A stretch of 64,000 nt of DNA, from the NCBI GenBank assembly GCA_038501625.1, contig JAZAYU010000262.1:650527-714526 (forward strand), in the 5' to 3' direction. The notes beneath the pieces are model-generated. The model saw nothing but the letters and a program-made list of their open reading frames with translations. It was not told the origin of the DNA and did not search any database. The DNA comes from Corbicula japonica. Its lineage: Eukaryota; Mollusca; Bivalvia; Venerida; Cyrenidae. Position numbers and translations under genes: made by a program. Shown one piece after another: positions 55,071 through 64,000 of this stretch; the stretch's first letter is position 1, and each line of letters opens with the position of its first letter.

Positions 55071-55905
55071 TATACGAGGGCTGTCCGGAAAGTTCATATA
55101 CTACTTTATGTTTTACACTCAACCAATACATACATGTACATAAAACAAATTTGGCCAGAAAATACATACATATCTAAAAAACAAATTTACAAAAAAACTG
55201 TCAGGCTGTGATGAACATTAACATAAAAACAGTCCTAATATCCAACCTATATACCTTAAAACGGAGCACTTTTAAACGTCATCAACGTTAAACGAACGTC
55301 ATGAAATCACTCCCTAGAAAAATATCGCCCACACGATTTTACTCATTTCTGATAATGGCTGACCCATTGCTGGTATACCCCTTTGTACCATTCTCGATCA
55401 AAACCAGATATCGCTGGTCTAACACCGACGCAAAGTTCTTCCAAATCTGCAAATCTTTTACCACGCAATTCCAACTGTTCTAACGCGTTCTACGTAATTC
55501 GGCTCTGCTACTTTTGGTCGTCCGCTTCGTTTCTTATCTAACACATTTTCATCCCCGCTTCTAAATCTGCTGTGCCACTTAAACACAAGTTGCCTTGAAC
55601 ATTTACCGGTCATATCTGCTTTTGAAATAAACTTCCACGTCTCAGTTGGTGTCATATTAGCATGAACACAAAACTTGATAACACTCCGTTTCTCCGTCCG
55701 TGAAATCGACGTCATTTTTTTCAAAACAAATGTTAACTCGTATATCACAAATTGGTGGCATGAAAATTAGTCCGCGAATCACTAAAAAATAATAAATTAT
55801 CTTTAAGTTCGATAAGTGACTTGGACCTTTAGTTATCAGAGGTCAAGCCTGCTATTGAATTAAAATGAAACATAATTTTTATGAAACTTTTCCGTGTAGA
55901 AGCAT
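55071..55905 (-). pseudogene. Internally deleted mariner transposon
   Basis: The low-coordinate end has a TA followed by a mariner-type TIR (CGAGGGCTGTCCGGAAAGTT). On the minus strand 55458-55748 encodes the N-terminal helix-turn-helix domain (SVIKFCVHANMTPTETWKFI, QLVFKWHSRFRSGDENV, KKRSGRPK). From there the sequence jumps to the C-terminal end at about 55455-55330 (RFADLEELCVG, FDREWYKGVYQQWVSHYQK), so the catalytic DDD core is deleted. The distal TIR near 55880-55905 (TGAAACTTTTCC) is badly degraded. It cannot transpose by itself. It lies in intron 3 of the GTPase gene, in the opposite orientation. Confidence 0.8.
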
Positions 55906-57400
55906 TTGAACATGTTGAGGTTGTTGATCATGTCGTTTTCAACATTCCGGAGAATAGTATAAAATATAGTAGATTATTCAGTATACAGATAAGTAACGTA
56001 AACAAATAAGAATCTGTTCTGTTCAAGATTTAACCCGGTTTGAGCGCTTAAATAGCGCTTAAATTTGATATCTTAAATTTGAAATTCATACATACTTTTC
56101 AAAAAGACCGTCAGTACTAATCGAAAAGAGGGGTGAGGGGAAATACGTTAAGATCCAAATTAAATAAAATCGTATATTTCTTGGGTACCCGATAAGTATT
56201 TCCGCGTGATTAACCGGGGAGAGAAAATCTTATCTTTTCCCTAGGGAAAAAGATAATATTCGCGTGCTACATGAGTGACTTCACGTCTTGAAGTATCTGA
56301 GGTAACATATGCATGTTAGTGACGTCATTTATAAATTAACGTTTGCGTAAACGTCAATATTTCAGCGTAAAAAAAACAACAAAATTAAGTTTTTATAAAT
56401 AAACACAAATGCAATGAACAGTTAAAGATATGCAAGAAAAAATATCTTTTGAAATACATGTATCGGTCACCGATGGGGAACTGTTTTGCGGGAAAGAGAC
56501 TCTGCCATCTTCACCTCAAACTCATGCAAGATACTTTTCTTCATGTGCTATATTGCTTTCTCGTAAATCTAAATTTAAAAGAAATATTTTAAACAGAACC
56601 ACTACGTTATATTAAAATATTAAAATAAACATGTTTTTGAATGGACCTTAGTTGATTTTGAGGTGTAAATATACTGTGGACCACTGACTCAATACGCGTA
56701 CATAAAACAACATTAAAAGTTGGAATTTCTTAACGAAGCGGAAAAAACACATTATTTTTAAAGACGTATTGTGTATTTTAAACGCAAAATTACAGAAAAT
56801 CTAGACCGATGACATAACGTTTTTATTTTTTGTATTCGATTTCATATAAGTCCGAAAATATTTTGTGAAAGAATGAACAACTTCTACCGCTACCGCGAAA
56901 AATTAATTTCAGTTTAGATCGTGCTCCAATCTTTATGCGTAAAATGCCGACAGTTGATGTCATTGAAATAAACATTGATTTGAATTTTTATAACGAAAAC
57001 GTATGCAAATAGTTTCCCCATCAGAAACTCTTTTGACAAAAGATTTAGCGCCATTGTTTGCAAAGTTATTCAAGTTACAGTGAAACACATGCGTACAAAG
57101 ACAGGTTCCGCCAGTTGGCGCGTCAGACTCCAAAGCGAGTGACGTCGTTCCAAAAATTTGGTTACTAGGCAACGGAAAAATGATTTTTACGAAAAAAGGC
57201 AAAGTGTCCAGTGTCTTTTCATTTTTTGACGTCTTTTTTTTCGGCGATGGGTGCGAACTACCTTAATTCGAAAATTTACGATTGTAAAGAGTATACAAAA
57301 ATACTAATCTCAATACTCTAAAACAATAGCACCTGAACGGATTAGGATAATATACTGTTGTTTTGTCATAAAATAGATTATAGTAATTTCTGTTTTACAG
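55906..57400. other. 3' part of intron 3
   Basis: No gene or clear repeat boundaries. GCGCTTAAATAGCGCTTAAA is locally repeated at 56042-56066 and a CCTAGGG palindrome stands near 56240. It ends in the acceptor TTTCTGTTTTACAG. Confidence 0.45.
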
Positions 57401-57534
57401 ATGTGGCAACGATTTTGATTTTGACTAAGATTGACCTCGTGTGCACCCATGTTGCAAAAGATGTAAAACATGTTTACAGCAGTAAAATAATCGGTGAAGT
57501 GGTGCGGAAGGCATCCGAGATATTCGGGATTCCG
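57401..57534 (+). CDS. IFI44-like GTPase, exon with TKxD motif
   Basis: A 134-nt exon (phase 1 in, phase 0 out) between TTCTGTTTTACAG and GTAAGC. With the leftover G of the previous exon it encodes DVATILILTKIDLVCTHVAK, then a basic helix ending EVVRKASEIFGIP. TKID (57424-57435) is the G4 motif that reads the guanine base; the family uses TKxD or THxD rather than NKxD. The FGIP end is the usual lead into the final strand. The 15.7-kb intron before it is unusually long, but the phase and family pattern agree. Confidence 0.85.
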
Positions 57535-57845
57535 GTAAGCAATTATCGACATATTTACATAAAACGTTAACACATGAATATAGTTTGATATGACTTAAAT
57601 AATAATACCAAGAAAATATTGAATTGATGAATTATTATAGTAAACTATGATTGGATAATCAACGATATCAGATTCATGATTTCTTAGTAAATATGTATCA
57701 CAAAATAAGCTTTGTATATGTTGTGTACATTCACTTTCGGTAACAAAATCACTAAAGAGAACGTATTATTCTAAAACAAAAGATATATGGTCCGACGTTC
57801 ATCAGTAGCATTCACTAGTACCATTAGTTTGTATTTTTCTTACAG

Positions 57846-58022
57846 ATCATGCATATATTCCCTCTCAAAAACTACACAAACGAAAACCAACTGAAAACAA
57901 ACATGGATATTTTGCTTCTGCTGGCTGCAAGACAATGTTTCAGATATGCGTGCGACCACCTAACAAATGTTTCTCAGGAACAAGCGCTAGCAAGGAAAAT
58001 CGAAAAACAAAGGCAACATTAG
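57846..58022 (+). CDS. IFI44-like GTPase, terminal exon
   Basis: A 177-nt final exon (58 codons plus TAG at 58020-58022), phase 0, after the acceptor TTCTTACAG. It encodes IMHIFPLKNYTNENQLKTNM, then DILLLLAARQCFRYACDHL and a charged tail. (P)xKNYTxExxLxxxxDILxLxAxRQ is the strongest family signature of IFI44-like proteins. No clear AATAAA signal was found close downstream. Confidence 0.88.
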   Translation: MMHIFPLKNYTNENQLKTNMDILLLLAARQCFRYACDHLTNVSQEQALARKIEKQRQH

Positions 58023-58883
58023 TTAAAATGAAATACATTTCTGTTGCTCCTGGTAAGAATGAAACCGCGATTTTGATTCAAGTGTAGTCGCGAACAGTTT
58101 TCTTAAGTTAACCTTAGAATTCGAGGACACATGTAATCCGTAACTCTGTCCCTTTTTCTAGACCCAGCCAATGATTGTTTTTTTAAAAACTTATTTCTGG
58201 CAGCCATTGTAACTATTGTAAAAAAAAACAGCTGATGGGATATTCTCTGGTAATTCGTCGGTTTTTGTCTGTTTTCAAATGCCTTATTCCTGTAATTTCG
58301 TGGCCCATACGATCTGTTGTAGTTGACGAGATGTAAATTAACTTTTATTGCATGGGAAAATCTGGAAAACAAACGAGAAATGAACTTTATTTAAAACATA
58401 AAACTTTGGCTGAATCCACAAAGACTATTATTTTGAAATGGATCTGTAGAAGCAATAATCATTGTGATAGACAGAAGAGTGACACAACTTCCTAATATAT
58501 TGTAAACAGTTTTAGAATTAAACCCAACTGGAAAATAATAGGCCTATTTTTTCAGATTCAGTAGGTTTTGTGAAATGTATTACTGATCCAGAATGTTTTT
58601 GTGACTGAAACAATGTGGAAGAATTAGATCTGTTGTCGTAAACCGTCAAACATATGATAATTGATCTAAAACTAGACTGAAACTGTTCTGTCTAGAATTA
58701 ACAATATCCTGATGATAATTGCAGCCTTTTCAACAGCTGATGTTTACAGTGTTTTCTTCATTTTGAAAAGGGTTCGGGGAAGTAGAATAACAGTTTCACT
58801 AGAACTCCAACTTTTAGTATCAAATGTTGATAAATGTGATAGTTTAATATAAGCAAGAAACTGATATTTAAGAGCAAAACTCA
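58023..58883. other. Downstream of the GTPase gene
   Basis: Probable 3' untranslated and flanking sequence. No recognised gene; no poly(A) signal could be assigned with confidence. Confidence 0.45.
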
Positions 58884-60967
58884 GTTGAGTTCTTTAAAAT
58901 TTGTGCGCATGCGTCGTACACCACCTTTAGGTACGAAAATATTCGTTTTATCCTAAGCCGACGCTTGAGGGGGCATTTAACTGTGTAATTGCTAACAGAA
59001 TGAACGGACATGATCACGGTGTCTTCTTAAAGCATGTGATGAATAATAATAATAACTATGATGAAGCATAATAAATTCGAATTTTACGAATTTCCGAATA
59101 TTACAGGCTTAAAAAGTCTGGTCGGCAAGATTTGACTGTGGAAAGCGTAAAACAATCCAAGACGTGGTTGCCACTTTGAATCAGGAAGTCTTATATGAAA
59201 ACAAAGACAATGCTACTGTATATTTCCAGACACATATATAAGCGTCTTGTGTTTTTCTGACAAAATGCGTTTACTTCAAGAAATATATTTTCAGCGATGT
59301 ATCGCCATTGTATTCAACGCCCGTTTAAGCGTTCTTAATTTGTTTTCTTTGTTATTTCGTCCAAACATATGTTTTAAACTAACATTTACTGTAACCATTC
59401 GTATATTTCTTTCATCAGTCCTGGATTTTAATTATTTTCATGTTTAAGAACTAGAAATCATACTTTGAACATGACCGTGTTTCTGTTTATTGCCCCTATA
59501 TATTTGACACAATATTCCCATTCCCCATTCTGCCCAGAAAACGATGACGACATACTGAGGTGCGAAAACTTGTTTGACATCTTACATTTGAGGAGACATA
59601 ATTCTATTTTACTTTCAAATGAAATTAATTATCTCAAATCATCTAATTGAAAGTAACTTTTATTGTCATTTCTAGCTTTATCTTACCTAAAATTGACGCG
59701 AGGCCAGTCCCATATTTCTATAACTATATTTTGTAGCGTTGAAATGGCCGATCATGTAGTCGTTTACGTCTTATTCATGTTATTATAAACATCACTGTTT
59801 TATAAATTCGTCGGCCATAGTCATAAAGACATTAGTTTAAGTCGAATTACATGAATATTTACGTGTTACGGAAATGATTTGGATAGAAGATAAAATGTCC
59901 AAAGACCTGCCAAATCTAAGGATCTATCTGAAATCTCCTGAGGGTAAGGTTCTCCGGATCATAGAATTTTCGGGCAAAATCTCCGGATTTAAAAAATATT
60001 GAATTAGATAATTAAGTGAAACCTAAATTTAACTGAATTTTGAATGGGTTTTCTAATTACTTAATTAATATTAAGAAACAATACTCCGAAATTTCCTGTT
60101 TATTGAGAGATTACGAGAACCTGTTCAGTGACACGATGCCTCGGGCACACATGTACACTGTACATAACAGCTGTGTGTAATAAAACTAAACTCTGTCCTG
60201 GATATCGCACTCCCGTTCATTTGTTTTGGTCCATGGTCACTTTGATTTTTAAAAAGATATGAAAATATTATATTTTAAAACCTTCAGCGGCAACAACAAC
60301 GAACTTCAACATCAAAATAGTTTTTATTTAAAAACCTCTCAAGATTTTTTTCGAATAGTTTTGGCTGGCCTGACGTCCGGCAATATTCGTTAAGTTCATA
60401 GAATTTAACGATTTCTCGGTTTGTAGTAGGAATCATCCTATTATGTATATACGTAATATTTATTCTCAAAAACAAAACACGTAAACGCGTTTCAAGTCGC
60501 CAACCAGCGATATAAGAAGCATTCCACAAATAATTATAGCGTTACCAAAAATGCCGTAAAACGGTATTTAAAATGTCCGATTACGTTCGCCTGAATTGTC
60601 ATTTATACACGTCGGATTCATTTTCATAAAACAAAATTCACGTGTTTATTTTCATTAAAAAAATCAAACAAATCCGTAGGAAATTCGCATCCTGAAAATA
60701 CCGCGATGAACAATGTTAAAATGCGCATAACCTTTCTTGCTGTGCTTGTAAATGATCATAACGTTTTTTTTTAAAAAATCTTCGTTGTTTGACTGAACTC
60801 ACTTATTTATAAATTTAAAATGATTAATCAACATGTTCTTAATTTTATAATCTCTTATTCATATTGACAATAGTTAACAATGCCCCCTCGCGTGCAGTTA
60901 TCTTCTAATTATGCTCTTCAATTTTAGAGAGCGCTAAGGGGAGGTAACAATTTGAAGGAACTCTATT
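58884..60967 (-). mobile_element. DNA element F, copy 2 (uninterrupted)
   Basis: Matches 43172-49134 in reverse, without the two inner insertions. Corresponding landmarks are GCGCATGCGTCGTAC and ATGAACGGACATGATCACG at the left, CATGTAGTCGTTTACGTCTT in the middle, and AATGCCCCCTCGCGTGCA with CAATTTTAGAGAGCGCTAAG at the right. Its TIRs (GAGTTCTTT / AAGGAACTCTAT) are more diverged. It therefore serves as the reference for the structure of copy 1. Confidence 0.8.
60284..60436 (-). CDS. Small conserved ORF of element F, copy 2
   Basis: Fifty codons starting MIPTTNREIVKFYELNEYCR and continuing TSGQPKLFEKNLERF. The N-terminal 28 residues match the frame at 43695-43862 in copy 1. An in-frame extension upstream to 60529 exists only in this copy. 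Function unknown. Confidence 0.35.
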   Translation of the reverse strand: MIPTTNREIVKFYELNEYCRTSGQPKLFEKNLERFLNKNYFDVEVRCCCR

Positions 60968-62745
60968 TGTGCATTCTCGTGATATAATATTGGAAGAAAA
61001 ATTGCGTTCGGCTGATAAATACCTAATCTCGGTATTTTAAAGGAATAGTCAATATATTGTATGCTTATTTGTATAATAAATTCGTGTCGTGTTCGACCAA
61101 AGTTAAAACAAAAAAGGGTAATATATTTCGATTATAAAGTTCCATGTTGATCTTGTAGTGTTTACTTGATTTAAAAAAAATATTTTTTTTAAATGTTTTA
61201 TTATTTTTTTATAATTAATTATTATATTGATATGCATATTTCACCTTTTTACATCAAATATGTCAAAACAAGTTTCTTACATAGGCGGAATTTACTTGAG
61301 TTGATTGTTTCAGAAACAATAAAAGTCTTCACTAGACATTAGCATATGTTCACGAAAGTAAGTTTTTAATGTCGAATTGCTATATATAAGTAATTGAATA
61401 TGCATGTGGCAAAGATATTAACCTTACCACATATTATGTGGAAATGACAAGGATAATTTGATTTAGTCTGTAGTAATTCCGTTAACTTAAAGAATACAAT
61501 TTAAAAATGAGATTAACCTGAAAATATGATTGTTAGAGTAATGGACATTGCTACATATGATTTGGGTGATGATAATAAATGATGTTGTTGATGATAAGGA
61601 ACGTTTATTTTAATTTTGAATTTTAAAGTGAATCTCTCCAGAATATAGAAAATATGTTAAACACTGATATCAGCTCAAAGAAATCTGCTAAATGTAACTC
61701 AAGCGGAAACTCCGGACGAAATACGAAACAAGGTTTGGTGAAAAAAAAAACATTCCTGTGAAGTTTTAATGAAATATCCTGAGCTATTTTGGAGATGAAT
61801 TGTGGACAAGATTTTAAGGTTTAAGTTTATAGCAAAACGCAGCCAACTATGAACCGAGTGGAAACCCCAAGCGGTTTTGGAAATCAACCGTGGACAAGAT
61901 TTTAAAAAGGCTAACATAATGAAAATATTGAATGATAAAGTAAACATATCTGTCAGCCTTCTCCCTCACCACCAATCCACCCAGCCTCCCTCTTCCCCCA
62001 CCCCACCCCCAAAAAGCAAACGCTTTAAATTTATTAAATGATTGATTTTAGTTTAATACACATTTATCTATTGCCTAATAAAATCTAGTCTCAGCAACTA
62101 AAATCTAAACTTAAATCATTATCTCCAAACTAGACAAACATAAAGAACAACAGCAACATGTTAGTTGAAACGGGAATACGAATTCACGAAGTGTTGATTC
62201 AATCTACGTGTTTTTGTGGTCATCTCAATATTATACTGTAACTTAAACAATTAAATATGGTGAAGAATTGTGAAAATCTGTCTTATATTTGCTCTACACA
62301 CCTCTAAATGACTGAAGATGTTTGAGATTTATTGTTTTGACTGCTAACTGCAGAGTTTCATTTTTTTCTCTGCTCAGTACTTAAGTTTCATTTACGATAA
62401 AATGCAGAACCTTAATTGATAGTTTTCATCAATCAAAACAGACTTTGTCAACTCAAATTAACATTTTGTTGAGATATTATTCATGATATCAGTTATACAC
62501 TCTCTGCACTATTTAATCAAAAGATAGATCTACTTAGAATTAATAATTATGGCTAAAATGTTTCATATTCATTTTGAGAATGGAACGAAAATATAATATG
62601 GTTTTTTGACGGCGATGTTCCTCGGCGTTTTATCGCCGATACCTACATCAATTCAAAACAACTGGTGCAGTATAAAATCACTTTTGCAACAAGGTATTTA
62701 ACAGCCAGGTTTTTATGGAGATATAGTTTATAAACTTAAAAAGAT
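60968..62745. other. Mostly unassigned, with a small repeat
   Basis: AT-rich. At 61787-61908 the phrase GTGGACAAGATTTTAA occurs twice in diverged 90-bp units, typical of mollusc interspersed repeats. No genes were recognised. Confidence 0.45.
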
Positions 62746-62749
62746 AAAA

Positions 62750-63650
62750 GACGATGTTCATTTATCCAGGCTATTCGAAAAACCATCTGTTAAATTAAAA
62801 AAGAAAGGTTACCAACTTCTACAGCGCTCTCCATGCCTGGCGATTAAACTATCTTTGGTTGAACGACGGTGGCAGACGTTTAAGAGTTTATAAAGTGTTT
62901 TTGGTAAATCTTGTATAAGAACCTTCAAGTAGAAGCTCGATAAAAGGCGATGTTAATTTCTCCCGGTTATTCGTAAAAACCATCTGTAAATTTAAAAAGA
63001 AAGGTTACCAACATGATATTTTACAGCGCTCTGCAGGCCTGGTGATTAACCCATCTACAGTTGATCATTATGCTTACCTCTTTGGTTGCACGACGTTGGC
63101 AGGGGTTTAAGAGTTAATGAAGGTTTGTGGAGAAATCTTTTCTTAATATAACCTAGAAGCTCGATTTGTTTCTTTTATCCCTGTCATCGTGTTCTTGCTG
63201 ATTTTACTCCTGGAGCTCTGGTCTTGGTAAGATCATTGAGTACCTACCCCTTTGGCTTTGCAATGCTATTAGCTTCTTATGTTTTTATGTTTGTGTGCTT
63301 CTGCATGTAAAATTGTTGAGCTGATGGGTTGGTAGGAGTTATTTCACCAATACAAATTGTACTTATTTGTTGATATGAGAACCTGTTGGGACAAGTGTGA
63401 GGTTGGTGCACCATAGAACCTGGTTTAACCACCCAATGGCTAATTGTTGCCACTGACCGTTCCAAGGCGGTCACTCAAAGGGTTCTTTTTATGGTTACTG
63501 GAGGAGGCGTCTTATTTGAATTTGATATACATGATGTACTTATTAAAATTCTCTTTTAAATCTCTTCTCTTTCGCTGCGTCGGGAGGCTGTGTTTTGTGT
63601 GCGTGTCTATTTCTGATATGCATATTTCATTGTTTATAAAGACTTACATG
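62750..63650 (+). repeat. Dispersed repeat family R1, fullest copy with a 5' duplication
   Basis: The 5' part is present twice in tandem: 62750-62944 and again from 62945 (GGCGATGTTAATTTCTCCCG, AAGAAAGGTTACCAACATGA). The second unit continues through AGGCCTGGTGATTAACCCAT, CCCTGTCATCGTGTTCTTGC, TTGGTGCACCATAGAACC and CACTGACCGTTCC to GGGAGGCTGTG and TGATATGCATATTTCA near 63635. No open frame of significance; the B-box-like GGTTTAACCACCC is weak. Confidence 0.7.
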
Positions 63651-64000
63651 CATTTAACATGTGAATGCATTGTCATGCAAACCTACGCGCACTGCAAATG
63701 CAAGCCAGATACAATCAAAACATTGAAATATATTCTATTGAATTGTGCTATTTATTTTAATCAAGACTTGATTGTTTACATTTAAATTTAATATAATAGC
63801 TATTTCGATCGACTTCTTTATGACTGCTTATAACTCTTATTTAATGCTTTTTATAAGTAAAAGAGCATAGGGAACGGCTCAGTGTTATTTAGGAAAACTG
63901 AAAAGGGATCCCAAATGAACCCTAAAGGTTAAATAAATTTGAGATCTGCCCAAGGGCTTTTTGTAACCTAACTAAGATTTCATTGAATTTTAGTTACGAA
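63651..64000. other. No recognised feature
   Basis: AT-rich right edge of the window; nothing supported. Confidence 0.5.

Noticed and set aside
1..64000. CRISPR array, bacterial operon or phage-like system
   Set aside because: Tandem arrays have long, contiguous units without unique spacers; genes are intron-split and the repeats are eukaryotic.

Overview
The window looks like AT-rich genomic DNA of a mollusc, most likely a bivalve. This is an inference from the mix of features: a split IFI44-like immune GTPase gene, DIRS-like, CR1-like and other LINE remnants, tRNA-derived SINEs, and Helentron-like repeats with internal tandem cores. There is no sign of prokaryotic gene organisation, and most of the sequence is intron or intergenic DNA made of nested transposable elements.

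Host genes. The best supported gene lies on the + strand from 30029 to 58022. Five exons (30029-30226, 39421-39549, 41565-41739, 57401-57534, 57846-58022) join in phase into 270 codons ending at a stop. They carry the P-loop, DxxG and TKxD motifs of an IFI44/IFI44L-type GTPase. The 5' exons were not found. On the - strand near the left edge there are pieces of a second, unrecognised gene: an alpha/beta-type exon at 1928-2131, a possible last exon at 968-1087, and a possible first coding exon at 13455-13492 encoding MGSGSSVNQ.

Layout. 1-10.9 kb: exon pieces, a TTAA-flanked MITE, a Helentron-like insertion in a dispersed repeat, a LINE fragment split by another copy of that repeat, and a DIRS-like gag/RT remnant interrupted by a perfect palindrome. 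11-21 kb: sparse SINE and repeat fragments. 21.4-24 kb: a dead LINE on the - strand. 24-30 kb: a TTAA element with long inverted repeats, a trinucleotide microsatellite and a nested inverted-repeat cluster. 30-42 kb: exons 1-3 of the GTPase gene, with a degenerate 2A-bearing CR1-like LINE in intron 1. 42-57 kb: intron 3, which holds a four-layer stack of nested DNA elements (41961-49809), a palindrome with a complete hammerhead-ribozyme fold (52716-52889) and a mariner remnant. 57-64 kb: the last two exons, a second copy of one nested element, and an older dispersed repeat.

How it fits together. The gene's introns have been enlarged almost entirely by transposons. One element ends so close to exon 3 that it appears to supply the pyrimidine tract of its splice acceptor. 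Paired copies inside the window (30956-32627 versus 41961-49809, and 58884-60967 versus 43172-49134) act as empty sites, so several insertion boundaries and target duplications can be read directly.
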